DNA of 44,063 nucleotides from a virus. Shown piece after piece: positions 15,152-23,905 of this stretch. The stretch is from positions 1 to 44,063 of the IMG/VR virus record IMGVR_UViG_3300025112_000036; one strand, 5' to 3'. Under the pieces are notes generated by a model. That model was given only the letters and a program-made list of their open reading frames with translations, ran no database searches and was not told where the DNA came from. Within the stretch, counting starts at the first letter, position 1. Each line of letters begins with the position of its first letter. Both the position numbers and the translations under genes were made by a program.

Positions 15152-15907
15152 CTACTCCGGGAAGCCGGTCTTGAAGACCGCCTTGTTGTGCAGGTTCAGA
15201 AGACCCAGGGCCCACTTCAGGTCCTGGAGGGTCTTGTAGCTGTTGCCGCGCTTCCGACTCACCAGCCCCTGGTCCCCCTTCCGCAGGAGGAAGGCCGGAT
15301 GAAGGATGGCCAGCATCGGGTACCGCACAGGGTCCTCAGTGACGGGGCTTGGGACGCTTATGTCATAGATGTGACCCCGCTTTTGCGTGATCTGCACCGA
15401 TGAACCCAAGAGGACTGCCGCAGCGATCTTCCCCACCCCCACGATGAGGAGAGGGTCGATGGCGTAGATGGTGCGGTGCAGTCGGTCACGGCACGCCTTC
15501 TTCTCCGCAGGGGAAGGGTCCCGGTTCTCAGGAGGGCGACAGAGGACGACGTTGGTCCAGAAGATGTGCTCGTCCAGGTACTCCCGCAGGTCCTCGAAGT
15601 ACTCGTCGTCTTCCTCGTCATTCCCATTGCCGTCGTAGGCCTTGATCTCCTCCATACGGTCCGACGGAGGCCACGCGTGAGCGAAGAGCTCCATCAGCAG
15701 CCGACCGGACTGCCCCAGGAAGGGGGCACCCTCCGCATCCTCTTCCTCCCCGGGAGCCTCTGCAATGACCATGATGGAGGCGGAGCTGCTACCAGACCCG
15801 AAGACCACCTGAGACCTGCTCTCGCAGAGCTTCTCGCAGATCCTGCAGTCCTCGTAGGTTGACGAAAGCTCCACCAGGGCCTTGAGGCCACAGATGTGCG
15901 AGGTCAT
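15152..15907 (-). CDS. Uracil-DNA glycosylase, family 4 (Fe-S type)
   Basis: 251 residues. It removes uracil from DNA, starting base-excision repair. Family motifs are in order: CRIC (C21, C24), IAEAPGEEED with GAPFLGQSGRLL, TNVVLCRPPENRDPSPAE (C123), C139, and HPAFLLRKG with the catalytic-region His. The four Cys fit the 4Fe-4S cluster ligands of family 4. An acidic insertion (NGNDEEDDEYFED) lies between motifs. It is coupled by ATGA to the downstream gene. Confidence 0.9.
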   Translation of the reverse strand: MTSHICGLKALVELSSTYEDCRICEKLCESRSQVVFGSGSSSASIMVIAEAPGEEEDAEGAPFLGQSGRLLMELFAHAWPPSDRMEEIKAYDGNGNDEEDDEYFEDLREYLDEHIFWTNVVLCRPPENRDPSPAEKKACRDRLHRTIYAIDPLLIVGVGKIAAAVLLGSSVQITQKRGHIYDISVPSPVTEDPVRYPMLAILHPAFLLRKGDQGLVSRKRGNSYKTLQDLKWALGLLNLHNKAVFKTGFPE

Positions 15908-16272
15908 CGCCCCAGGCCCGGGATGACCAGCCCTCGTCCCCCCATGCCGCGCACCATGCTGGCGAAGCCGGCGTCGTCGACCTTGCTGAGGTCGAGGAAC
16001 GTGTCCATCCGCGTCTTGAGACCGTCGATCAGGCAGTTGTGGGGGGCGATCCAGGTCGGGATGATCTGCACCTGCATCCCCTTGTCCCCCGCCCGGTGGC
16101 TGACGAGGAGCTCGAAGGCATCCTTCAGGACGACGAAGTCTTTCCCCAGCTCCTTCTTCACGGCTTCCGTTGCTTTCTTGTCGAGCTTACCCGCGTAGTA
16201 GATGTGCCCGATGCGGATGCCGATGAGGCCCGCCACACCCGCTGCGACTGGCGGCTTTTCCTGCTTTTCCAT
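15904..16272 (-). CDS. Hypothetical protein overlapping the SF2 helicase gene
   Basis: 122 residues, not recognised. It is alpha/beta in character (GLIGIRIGHIYYAG, KDFVVLKDAFELLVSHR, VQIIPTWIAPHN) with a Gly-rich end. GAGGTGA lies four to five bases upstream of ATG 16270-16272, which supports this start even though it lies 115 bases inside the helicase reading frame. The end overlaps the uracil-DNA glycosylase start by ATGA. Confidence 0.65.
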   Translation of the reverse strand: MEKQEKPPVAAGVAGLIGIRIGHIYYAGKLDKKATEAVKKELGKDFVVLKDAFELLVSHRAGDKGMQVQIIPTWIAPHNCLIDGLKTRMDTFLDLSKVDDAGFASMVRGMGGRGLVIPGLGR

Positions 16273-17654
16273 GAGTCACCTCGGACTTTCCAGCCCTGTT
16301 TGCCGCACCACTTGACCACCGACAGGGTCATGCCCTTGCTCTTCGAGACTCCGTCATCGAGGAACAGGTCGACCGTCGGTTGAGGTTTTCCTGGTGCTGG
16401 TCGTAGAACCCGGCCGACGAGCTGAAGCCACTCGGTCGGTGCATAGTTGTCTGCAGGAAGAGGGGTAGCCAGAACCAGGGAGCTAAGCTCCACGCGGTTG
16501 TACGCTTCCTTCCCCACCCCTACGGTGACGACTACGACGTCGTAGTCGTTGAGCTGCCGAAGCCGCTCCTTCGCCTTCTTCTCATCCCCCGTGATGAGTC
16601 CGGGGTCCAGGCCCTCCTTCTTGAGGAGTTGTACCAGCTCGTATGCCAGATCCTTGGAGTGGCTGGCCACGTAGACCTTGCGGCCCTGCTTGAGCCGCAC
16701 CTGGATGACCTTCACAATCTTCCGGTTCCTCGGAGCCAGCGTCGCCAGCTTGGCGCGCATGAGCGGGACACTGAACTGCCCATTGACGTCCAGGATGTCC
16801 GGGTCGTCATCGTCAAGCACAGTACCCGTGCTGTTGAGCCAGATCTCCGGCTCGAGGGTGTCCTCAGCAGGGTCGTCGTAGATCACCCGGCCGATCTGCG
16901 ACGTGATGATGCCCTCGCATCGGTCCTTCCTCTTCAGCGTCGCGGTTAGGCCCAGGCGGAGTCCGCGGCTGACCTCTGAGGCCGAGCAGAACCACTTCGC
17001 TGCCTGGTGGTGGACCTCGTCATAGATGGTGAGGGCGAAGCGGGTGTAGAAGGCAAGAGGAAGGACCCCTGCTTCAACTCGCTTTGCGAGCGTCTGCACG
17101 GTGCAGAAGACGACCTCTCGGTCCCACTCCATCCTGGTGCCGTCGATCCATCCGATTTCACTGTCAAGGTCGAACAACGACCGAAGGTCCTCTTCCCAGT
17201 TCACCAGGTGGGCTTTCTGCCAGGACACCACAAGTCCCGGACCCCCCAGCTGTGCCATGAACCGGATGCCCATGATGGTCTTTCCGCGTCCCGTATCGAG
17301 ACGGAGAACTCCGTCACTGCGGTCCTTCGCCATCTTGAGCATGGCCTCCCAGGCTGGAACCTGGTGGGGCCGGAACTCAAAACCAGCCTTGGGCCGCAGG
17401 CTCGAGGGCTCGAAGGCGGTCTCGCGAAGGTCCACCACCTCGAGACCCCACTTCTTCAGGACCTTGAGGGGCTTGAAGTTGCGAGGGACCTCGAGGTGGT
17501 GGGGGTGATCCACAACCAAGACCCGAGGGTCCTGGCTGGGATCGATTCCAAACGTCAAAGCAGCCCGGATGGGCTCTTCCGCTACGGCCTTCTTGGGAAG
17601 GAAGAGCGAAGAACCCAGGTAGGCCCGGTCAGGATCGAGCACTGGGAACTTCAT
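16158..17654 (-). CDS. Superfamily 2 DEAD/H helicase
   Basis: 498 residues. It is an ATP-dependent nucleic-acid helicase or translocase, comparable in layout to phage UvsW-like repair helicases. The Q-like motif is FRPHQVPAWEAM, Walker A LDTGRGKTIMG (about residues 119-129), motif II YDEVHH, motif III LTATLKR, and motif VI QLVGRVLRP. AAGGAG lies eight bases before the ATG at 17652-17654. The last 38 or so residues are Ser/Arg-rich (RVWRASSASASGTSTTR) and overlap the next gene; they look like read-through in a frame not under protein-level selection. Confidence 0.88.
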   Translation of the reverse strand: MKFPVLDPDRAYLGSSLFLPKKAVAEEPIRAALTFGIDPSQDPRVLVVDHPHHLEVPRNFKPLKVLKKWGLEVVDLRETAFEPSSLRPKAGFEFRPHQVPAWEAMLKMAKDRSDGVLRLDTGRGKTIMGIRFMAQLGGPGLVVSWQKAHLVNWEEDLRSLFDLDSEIGWIDGTRMEWDREVVFCTVQTLAKRVEAGVLPLAFYTRFALTIYDEVHHQAAKWFCSASEVSRGLRLGLTATLKRKDRCEGIITSQIGRVIYDDPAEDTLEPEIWLNSTGTVLDDDDPDILDVNGQFSVPLMRAKLATLAPRNRKIVKVIQVRLKQGRKVYVASHSKDLAYELVQLLKKEGLDPGLITGDEKKAKERLRQLNDYDVVVVTVGVGKEAYNRVELSSLVLATPLPADNYAPTEWLQLVGRVLRPAPGKPQPTVDLFLDDGVSKSKGMTLSVVKWCGKQGWKVRGDSWKSRKSRQSQRVWRASSASASGTSTTRVSSTRKQRKP

Positions 17655-17658
17655 AGCC

Positions 17659-18063
17659 TCACTCCTTGTCTTTCTTGGCCTTGGCACGCCCACGATCGAT
17701 GGCGGCCTTGATCGGGTCCCCATAGGGGATCCGTCGGATCTGATCTACTGCGTACTGAGCTTCGCCAAGGGCAGCTCCCATGGCGCAGAGCGAGCCGTTG
17801 ATCACCAGGGCACCGCAGAACCCAACGCCATCGGCGCTCTCTCGCTCTTCGAAGTCCTCTGGGTTCTTGGTCTTCCGGTCTTCCCGGCGTGACTCCTCCT
17901 CCTCTTCCTCCCGGGCCCTCTTCTGCAGGACCAGTCCTCGGCAGGGCCTACGCCAATCGCAGCCCCTACATACCGCTCCGAGGTCGTACTCCTCGGGGTC
18001 AGCGAAGCACTCGGGCCGTCTTCCTGTCTTCTTGCTGTACTTCCCTTTGTAACTACCGGCCAA
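17659..18063 (-). CDS. Cys-rich hypothetical protein (first gene of the replication operon)
   Basis: 134 residues, not recognised. The N-terminus is basic, followed by CFADPEEYDLGAVCRGCDWRRPC, a four-Cys cluster that might bind zinc or an Fe-S cluster in the manner of small phage regulators. Then come an acidic EEEEEE helix and a small second part (GFCGALVINGSLCAMG). The start is TTG at 18061-18063 with AAGGAGG five bases upstream. It is the first minus-strand gene after the divergent switch, with a CATAAG motif 28 bases upstream, so an early regulatory role is conceivable but unproved. Confidence 0.65.
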   Translation of the reverse strand: MAGSYKGKYSKKTGRRPECFADPEEYDLGAVCRGCDWRRPCRGLVLQKRAREEEEEESRREDRKTKNPEDFEERESADGVGFCGALVINGSLCAMGAALGEAQYAVDQIRRIPYGDPIKAAIDRGRAKAKKDKE

Positions 18064-18090
18064 AGCCGCCTCCTTGATGCGGTCAAGACG

Positions 18091-18096
18091 CTTATG
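18091..18096 (-). promoter_or_regulatory. CATAAG promoter-like motif heading the replication operon
   Basis: Context is CCGCCATAAGCGT in the 77-base divergent gap. A start about seven bases downstream would give a short leader carrying the AAGGAGG of the first gene. The flanks match the copy at 42839. Confidence 0.5.
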
Positions 18097-18140
18097 GCGG
18101 ACTATGTTAGGGTCTGAACCTCGTGTAAAAGGGCTCCTTC

Positions 18141-19154
18141 ATGCACATCCTCGACTTCAGCGACGACCTTGGGGCTACCCTCTCCGAGGCACTCCGAGGC
18201 GGCCCGATTCCGGAGCTGCTGAAGACAGCTGCATGGCAGGAACCCTACGAGGCACTGGATCGAGACTTCGCTCTGATCCTCGTGGATGACGAAGGAGAGC
18301 ATCGGAAGTACGCCTGCCACGATCAGGGCAACACTTCCGTCTCCATGTTCTACCTGGCCCAGGCCCAGGCTCACCTCTCGCCTGCGGCGGTCAAGACGGC
18401 GGCGGCGAACCTGGCTCGGATCGGTTCTGAGCAGGGTCTCGCCATTCCCGAGGCCATCCAGAAGCTGGCTTCGATCGACGAGTACCCTCAGAGGGACATC
18501 ATCGACGAGCGACGAGTCGTCTACCGGCCCGTCATCGCTGCTCTCCCCTCGAGCACGAAGCTGGCTGGCTTCCGCCTGCTCGAAGCGGTGAAGCACAAGT
18601 GGGGCGGACTCGAGCCGCACGAGAAGCGGGCCGCAGCACTCGCCCTCCAGGAGGAGGCCACGGAGGTCCCGCTGGAGATCCCACGTGAGATCCACTCCTA
18701 CTCGGGCACCCAGCTCAGCTCCAAGTTCGCCTCCCACATGCGGCAGCGCATCGGGCATACCGGCTCAGAGGAACTCCAGGGTGAGTACCTTCGGCTGGTC
18801 AAGGTAGCGAGTGTCCTGGGGGCTGACGAGACTCTCCGCGTCCTCTACGAGCTCGACAAGGCCGCCGGCCTGTACTGGTCCGGCGGCGACCGCTACGGAG
18901 CTCGGCTCCCGGACCCCTACCTCTGCGTCTACCAAACGGAGAAGGAAGCCATGTGGGCGTGGAGCCACGGGGCCGACACGGTCAACCAGGCCCAGCTCCT
19001 CGCTTTTGCGGCGAAGCCCGAGAGCTCTCGGGTGTTCACCCTCACCTTCTCGGACGGCCTGTGGCTTCGCTTCGTGGACAGCCCCCTGTCGGTCTTCAAG
19101 GCCATGCCCCTGGAGCAGCAGATCCTCTTGTCGAGGATGGCCCGACAGGTCTAA
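18141..19154 (+). CDS. Hypothetical protein, first gene of the virion operon
   Basis: 337 residues, not recognised. It is mostly helical. Near the N-terminus is PELLKTAAW, a short motif that recurs in several virion genes of this window. No membrane or zinc motif is seen. The ATG has AAAGGG about eight bases upstream. A TATGTT hexamer about 35 bases upstream could be a -10 box for the plus strand. It is followed after 10 bases by the next gene with its own strong Shine-Dalgarno site. Position before the portal suggests a virion or virion-assembly role. Confidence 0.7.
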   Translation: MHILDFSDDLGATLSEALRGGPIPELLKTAAWQEPYEALDRDFALILVDDEGEHRKYACHDQGNTSVSMFYLAQAQAHLSPAAVKTAAANLARIGSEQGLAIPEAIQKLASIDEYPQRDIIDERRVVYRPVIAALPSSTKLAGFRLLEAVKHKWGGLEPHEKRAAALALQEEATEVPLEIPREIHSYSGTQLSSKFASHMRQRIGHTGSEELQGEYLRLVKVASVLGADETLRVLYELDKAAGLYWSGGDRYGARLPDPYLCVYQTEKEAMWAWSHGADTVNQAQLLAFAAKPESSRVFTLTFSDGLWLRFVDSPLSVFKAMPLEQQILLSRMARQV

Positions 19155-19164
19155 GGAGGTTCAC

Positions 19165-19962
19165 GTGAAAGGTGCGGCCCTCCTTACCGATGAGCAAGCA
19201 CATCCTGTTGCACTGCTGCGCCTCCTCCTGAAGAAGTACGGGAGAGAGCTGCTGACTGACCCGTGGAACCTCACAGTCCTCAAGAGGACTGTGCAGGGAG
19301 ACTTCGGGGTCGAGCTGCCAGAGGTGAACCTCCACAAGATGCTGGGCGGCCTGGCAATCGCGACGAGGGACGAGTTCTGGGAGGACTGGGAGCACTTCCA
19401 CTTCCTCGTCCAGGTCCTGAGCAACAACATCCCGGACCCAGCGACTCACCATCACCTGCCTGTTGGACAGATGATGGTGGCCGTAGACATCGCCACGACC
19501 ATCCGGAAGGAGCTGAAGACGCTCTCCCATGTCCCGCAGTTCAACGAGGAGGTCGCCCGGTACGTGGCGGCCCAGTCTCTCGAGGGTGGCGTGTGGTACC
19601 TGCCCCCGCCTCTGGACTTTGCTGGGAGGTTCACCGCGGGCAAGAGCTACAAGTGCCGGGACTGCGGCAACAAGGCGGAGGTCCTCTTCGACGACGGCCT
19701 CTGTGACGTCTGCACTGACCGCTTCGACGTCAGCTCCATGGCCGGGTGGGTCCCGAATATGAAGCTCGTCGGCGCAGGATGGGGTAAGAACATCCAGATC
19801 TTCGAGAAGAACCCCACAGAGAAGGTGAAGACCCGCTTCGTTGCCGCCCTGCGTGGGAACATCACTCTGCAAGAGACCCAGGCAGACGTCTGCGCTTCCA
19901 AGCTCGTAGTGGCTGTCCACTTTCTCGAACTCCGACGAGACCAACTCGCTGCCCAGTCATGA
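19165..19962 (+). CDS. Hypothetical protein with central zinc ribbon
   Basis: 265 residues, not recognised. It has a helical N-terminal half (ALLRLLLKKYGRELL...) and then a CRDCG...CDVCTDR zinc ribbon of about 20 residues. The start is GTG at 19165-19167 with AAGGAGG five bases upstream, right after the stop of the preceding gene. The frame is open further upstream, but that portion is shadow of the previous gene. The end overlaps the next gene by ATGA. Confidence 0.7.
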   Translation: MKGAALLTDEQAHPVALLRLLLKKYGRELLTDPWNLTVLKRTVQGDFGVELPEVNLHKMLGGLAIATRDEFWEDWEHFHFLVQVLSNNIPDPATHHHLPVGQMMVAVDIATTIRKELKTLSHVPQFNEEVARYVAAQSLEGGVWYLPPPLDFAGRFTAGKSYKCRDCGNKAEVLFDDGLCDVCTDRFDVSSMAGWVPNMKLVGAGWGKNIQIFEKNPTEKVKTRFVAALRGNITLQETQADVCASKLVVAVHFLELRRDQLAAQS

Positions 19963-20777
19963 ACCTTGCCACCTACCAGGCATTTTCGAGTGAGCTGCTG
20001 AAGCAAGCAGGACTGGGAACTGCTGCCGCACGACATGGAGCGAAGGCAGGCAAGTACATCGAGGAGGCCGTGGTAGGAACCGCCAAGATTCTTCGTGATT
20101 CCTCGCACCCGAAGTACCTCAAGAAGGGATTGGGAGACGGCTTACACGCCATGGGGAACATGAACAAGCACAAGCTGGAGAGCATGAAGCAACTCCAGGG
20201 CGGTGACCGCGGGGTGGCGGGACAGATCGCCGATGTCTTCCGCAACAAAGGAGGCATCCTCGCTGCTGACCAGAGGCAGAGGGCAATCGGGAAGGCCTAC
20301 AAGGCGGACTACCACAAGGGCACTGGCCTGGTGGACAAGCTCCGCCGACACGGAGTCCTCTCGGGGGCTGCGAAGTACGAGGGGCCGAGCAAGGTCCGGA
20401 AGGGCCTGAACGTCGTCCGACGGGCCCTGCCTGGAGAGGTCTCCGTCAACGTAGGCCTCGGAGGCCACGCTGCGTACCAGGGACTGAAGACCGACCGCGA
20501 CCCGGCGACAGGCAGGCCCATTGGCATGGGCGAGCGGGTGGGCCGGGCAGGCCTTGGCTTCACCACTGGCATCGTGGGCATGCGTGGCGGGATCACTACG
20601 GGCATCGGTAGTGCCGTCCTGGGGGACCAGATCGGCAAGCATGTGGGCCGGGGCTTCGACCGAGCCACCGGCGCTGTCCGAGGCAGGCCCTTCGGCGTCA
20701 AGGCGAATGAGGCCCAGCAGATGGCCCCCTACCAGACCGCAACTGGGGCTGCTCCTGCTCCCACCGGAGTGGGCTGA
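19959..20777 (+). CDS. Gly/Ala-rich hypothetical virion protein
   Basis: 272 residues, not recognised. The N-terminus contains SSELLKQAGLG, the recurrent short motif of this virion cluster. The sequence is basic and glycine-rich with a hydrophobic stretch (GFTTGIVGMRGGITTGIGSAVLG) that could insert in a membrane. It ends in a Pro/Ala-rich tail. It is coupled by overlap to the genes on both sides (ATGA, TGATG) and directly precedes the portal gene, a place for head-associated or ejected proteins. Confidence 0.68.
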   Translation: MNLATYQAFSSELLKQAGLGTAAARHGAKAGKYIEEAVVGTAKILRDSSHPKYLKKGLGDGLHAMGNMNKHKLESMKQLQGGDRGVAGQIADVFRNKGGILAADQRQRAIGKAYKADYHKGTGLVDKLRRHGVLSGAAKYEGPSKVRKGLNVVRRALPGEVSVNVGLGGHAAYQGLKTDRDPATGRPIGMGERVGRAGLGFTTGIVGMRGGITTGIGSAVLGDQIGKHVGRGFDRATGAVRGRPFGVKANEAQQMAPYQTATGAAPAPTGVG

Positions 20778-22861
20778 TGTCCCTCAACATCATGTCCCCC
20801 TCGAGCGAGGGAAACAGGTTCAACCCTCGGCAGACAACCAGCTTCATGGGCGGCCGGGGCTTCGGCGTCCGCTACCCGTCGCCGTTCTTCGATGTCGCTC
20901 AGCAGTTCCTCCCAGAGAACGTGCACCAGCTGCACCTCTGGTGCCGCTACTACTTCCTGACGAGCCCGGTCATCAACGTCGCCTGCCAGAAGATGGCGGA
21001 GTACCCGGTCACCCCGATCGTCTGGGAGACTGAGGACGAGAAGCTCCTCCACCTCTACCAGGGTGTCGAGCGTCAGCTGGCCCTCCGACAGTTCCAGGTC
21101 TCCGTCGGCCTGGACTACTTCGTCTACGGCAACGCCTTCGCCAGCGTCTACTTCCAGCTCGAGAAGTACATCGTCTGTCGGAAGTGCAAGGCCAGGTACC
21201 GGGCCTCCAAGAACCGCAGCCTCTACAAGTGGCGGGGCTCTCGCTTCTACCTCAACTGCGCGGGCTGCAGCTATGAGGGCTGGGCCGACCAGGCTGATGT
21301 CTACCCTCGGAACATCCGGGGAGCTCAGCTCATCCGCTGGAACCCTGAGAACATTGAGATCGCCCACAACGAGATCACGGGGAAGAGCCGGTACTACTAC
21401 CGCCTGCCCCGGAAGATCGTGAACAGTGTGAAGCTGGGAGACCGGGAGACCATCGAGTCCCTGCCCTGGCAGTTCCTCGAGGCCGCTCGGAAGGGCCGTG
21501 CCCTCCTCTTCAGCGAGGACAACTTCTACCACCTGAAGCGGCCAACGATCGCCCAGAAGGACCAGGGCTGGGGAAGTCCCCTCATCTACCCGCTCCTGAA
21601 GGACGCCTTCTACCTGCAGATCATGAAGAAGGCGCAGGAGTCCCTCCTGCTCGAACACGTCGTCCCGCTGCGGATGATCTTCCCTGGCCCCTCGACAGGC
21701 GGCAACGATGGGCCCTTCGGTTCATACAACCTGTCGAACTGGAAGGCCAAGATCGACAGCGAGCTGAACATCTGGAAGAGGGACCACAACTACATCCCCA
21801 TCCTCCCGGTGAACGTCGGCTTCCAGCAGGTGGGCGGCACTGCCAAGGCCCTCATCCTCCACCAGGAGTTCCGCATCCACGCCGAGCAGATGCTCGCAGG
21901 TGCGGGCATCCCTGTAGAGTTCGTCTTCGGCGGACTCCAGTGGTCGAGCTCCAACACCTCGCTGCGGGCGCTGGAGAACACGTTCCTGGGCTACAACCAA
22001 GAGCGCTTCGGTCTGCTCGAGTTCTGCATGAAGCGGGTGGCCTCACACATGGCGTGGCCGAAGGTCCCCTTCCGCTTCGACCGCTTCCGCATGGCGGACG
22101 ATCTGCAGCGGGCGATGTTCTACTTCCAGCTCAACCAGGCGCAGAAGATCAGCGATCGTCGCCTGCTCGAGGAGCTCGGTGAGGACCTGGAGAAGGAGAC
22201 GGGGCGTATGGACGGCGAGTTGGCCAAACAGCTCAACGTGCAGCGGAAGATGCAGTTCGCCAGTGCCGACGTGCAGGGAGCTGCCGCCCTTCGAACCTCC
22301 CGGTATCAGGCCAAGGCTACGGCTCTCCAGACGAAGGCCCAGATGGAAGCCCAGATGGAAGCCCAGATGGGCGGAGAGCAGCCGCAGGAAGGCCAAGACC
22401 CCACAGGGGCCGGGGCGCAGCAGCCGGGTCAGCCGGGCCAAGAAGGAGCAGGAGTGCCCCAGGAAGCCGCTGCAGCTCAGGGCGGAGACCAGGTGCAGCA
22501 GGTACCTGGAATGCCTGAGGGGGCCACGGCCTACGACGAGAACGCCCAGGGCCCGAATGAGCAGGCCGCCCCCACGCCCATGGCAGGGATGCAGAGCCCG
22601 CTCCAGCCTGGAATGGGTGGTGTGGACCTTCGCTACGTCGCCCAGCGGGCAGCCGCCTACATGCGTACGGTGAAGCAGGAGTCCGGCGCACAGGCGATGA
22701 CGCAGGAGATGGAGAAGATGATGAGCTCCAACCCCACGTTGTATAAGCTCGTCGTCCAACTCATGAATGACGGCGGAGCCACTCGCAACCCGACCGACCC
22801 CTCCAAGCCAATCTCTGCCAAGCCTCAGCAGGCAGATTCCAGCCGCATGCCTACGGGATGA
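20777..22861 (+). CDS. Portal protein with inserted zinc ribbon
   Basis: 694 residues. Portal proteins form the dodecameric ring through which DNA enters the head. Seen here are an N-terminal PVINVACQKMAEYPVTPIVW helix region, a wing/stem region (LRMIFPGPSTGG, LNIWKRDHNYIPILPVNVGFQQVGG), and the WSSSNTSLRALENTFLGYNQERFGLLEF clip/crown pattern of portal families. An unusual insertion has CRKC (C134, C137) and CAGC (C161, C164), a zinc-ribbon fold. The C-terminal 180 residues are Gln/Pro/Gly-rich with a QMEA tandem repeat. The start ATG is in a TGATG overlap. Family assignment rests on pattern recognition. Confidence 0.75.
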   Translation: MSLNIMSPSSEGNRFNPRQTTSFMGGRGFGVRYPSPFFDVAQQFLPENVHQLHLWCRYYFLTSPVINVACQKMAEYPVTPIVWETEDEKLLHLYQGVERQLALRQFQVSVGLDYFVYGNAFASVYFQLEKYIVCRKCKARYRASKNRSLYKWRGSRFYLNCAGCSYEGWADQADVYPRNIRGAQLIRWNPENIEIAHNEITGKSRYYYRLPRKIVNSVKLGDRETIESLPWQFLEAARKGRALLFSEDNFYHLKRPTIAQKDQGWGSPLIYPLLKDAFYLQIMKKAQESLLLEHVVPLRMIFPGPSTGGNDGPFGSYNLSNWKAKIDSELNIWKRDHNYIPILPVNVGFQQVGGTAKALILHQEFRIHAEQMLAGAGIPVEFVFGGLQWSSSNTSLRALENTFLGYNQERFGLLEFCMKRVASHMAWPKVPFRFDRFRMADDLQRAMFYFQLNQAQKISDRRLLEELGEDLEKETGRMDGELAKQLNVQRKMQFASADVQGAAALRTSRYQAKATALQTKAQMEAQMEAQMGGEQPQEGQDPTGAGAQQPGQPGQEGAGVPQEAAAAQGGDQVQQVPGMPEGATAYDENAQGPNEQAAPTPMAGMQSPLQPGMGGVDLRYVAQRAAAYMRTVKQESGAQAMTQEMEKMMSSNPTLYKLVVQLMNDGGATRNPTDPSKPISAKPQQADSSRMPTG
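22337..22372 (+). repeat. 12-bp tandem repeat in the portal C-terminal tail
   Basis: GCCCAGATGGAA is present in two exact copies and a third with two changes at its end. It codes for repeating QMEA in the low-complexity tail of the portal protein. Confidence 0.8.
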
Positions 22862-23445
22862 AGATGTTCATGTTCAAGACCGCCGAAGAAGTCAGTTACT
22901 ACTACGAGATGGTGGCCTCCGAGAAGGAAGCCAACTGGCGGACAGAGCACGCCCGGCAGGAGGCTGAAGCTGCTCTTCGAGACCGCCTCAAGGCGATGCC
23001 GAAGGTCGACCCCTCTCGGGTCAACGCCATCTCCAAGGCCAACAAGCCTCAGGTCAGGCCCCCGGCAGGCCCTGTGCTGGCTTCCGGGGTCGAGGGAACG
23101 GCGCATGCCTCTCCCACAGGCACGGTGCGGAAGCTGTACGACCCCTCCAAGACCCCTTCCGGGTCTCCCTCCCCAGCCCTCAACAAGGCCACGGCGAGGA
23201 CCTCACACGGGCCTGCCAAGAAGCCCCTCACGACTGCCCTCGCCAAGATCGAGAGCAAGGCCCCCAAGGCTATGGGTGGTTGGAAGGGGCTGAACCTGGC
23301 GGGCAAGGGAGCGGTCATCGGCGGCGGCGCTCTTGCAACAGCGGCAGCTGCCTACGGCGGGCACAAGCTCTACCGGCACTTCCGCCCCAAGCAGCAGAAG
23401 ACTGGCTCACCGATACGCCTTCAAGATCGCGGGCTTCGGCAATGA
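22858..23445 (+). CDS. Hypothetical protein with C-terminal membrane segment
   Basis: 195 residues, not recognised. It has a charged helical N-terminus (EEVSYYYEMVASEKEANWR), a Pro/Ser/Ala-rich linker, and one hydrophobic glycine/alanine segment (GKGAVIGGGALATAAAAYGG) followed by basic residues. The ATG overlaps the portal stop (ATGA). The single membrane segment near the C-terminus resembles other small proteins in this cluster and may be a minor virion component. Confidence 0.65.
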   Translation: MKMFMFKTAEEVSYYYEMVASEKEANWRTEHARQEAEAALRDRLKAMPKVDPSRVNAISKANKPQVRPPAGPVLASGVEGTAHASPTGTVRKLYDPSKTPSGSPSPALNKATARTSHGPAKKPLTTALAKIESKAPKAMGGWKGLNLAGKGAVIGGGALATAAAAYGGHKLYRHFRPKQQKTGSPIRLQDRGLRQ

Positions 23446-23469
23446 GGACCCCATGAGGGGCTAAGAGAG

Positions 23470-23760
23470 CTACGGCTTGGCGAGCACAAGCACGCAGCTC
23501 TCAAACCCACACAGGCCGCACTCGCCGTCCGCCCAGTAGCGGTCGACGTAGGTGACCTGGTCTGCGCACACGGCGCAGGCCCACACGTAGTTCGGCATCA
23601 GCTCCTGGATGACTTCGTCCAGATGCTCGCACCGTCCGCAGTCGACATCTCCGCAGGACCTCTGGATGATCGGGCAGTAGGCCAGGCTGGACGTCGTAGT
23701 CCTTCCATCGACATCTACCCTAGGCTCCTGGGGCTCCTCAAAGTCATGGGGGTCCTTCAT
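23470..23760 (-). CDS. Cys-rich small protein
   Basis: 96 residues, not recognised. Cys pairs at CPIIQRSCGDVDCGRC, CAVCADQ and CGLCGFESC suggest two zinc sites. The ATG at 23758-23760 has GGAAG about six bases upstream. It is the last gene of a three-gene minus-strand island lying between the portal operon and the RNA polymerase gene. Confidence 0.6.
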   Translation of the reverse strand: MKDPHDFEEPQEPRVDVDGRTTTSSLAYCPIIQRSCGDVDCGRCEHLDEVIQELMPNYVWACAVCADQVTYVDRYWADGECGLCGFESCVLVLAKP

Positions 23761-23803
23761 CAGCTTCCGCTGAAGGGCGGAACGCTGCCGCCCAGAGCTG
23801 GGC

Positions 23804-23905
23804 TTACTCCGCCAGGTCACGCGCCATGCTTTGGCTGTAGTGGACGACGAAGGCACAGGCCCCTGTCAAGAATGCCAGGGCGAACATGATTCCGAATAGC
23901 TTCAC
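23804..23905 (-). CDS. Tiny single-span membrane protein
   Basis: 33 residues: a basic start (MKLFG), one hydrophobic helix (IMFALAFLTGACAFVV) and a short polar tail. The start is GTG at 23903-23905, overlapping the stop of the upstream small gene (GTGA), with AAGGAG about nine bases upstream. LTGAC resembles a lipobox only loosely. A role in lysis (spanin- or holin-like) is possible from size and topology but unproved. Confidence 0.5.
   Translation of the reverse strand: MKLFGIMFALAFLTGACAFVVHYSQSMARDLAE

Noticed and set aside
22337-22372. Tandem 12-mers as a possible iteron or CRISPR-like array
   Set aside because: They are in frame, contiguous and code for a low-complexity QMEA repeat in the portal tail; there are no spacers.
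23446-23469. CCCC-ATGA-GGGG as a terminator between convergent genes
   Set aside because: Only a four-pair stem with no U-rich tail; too weak to claim.
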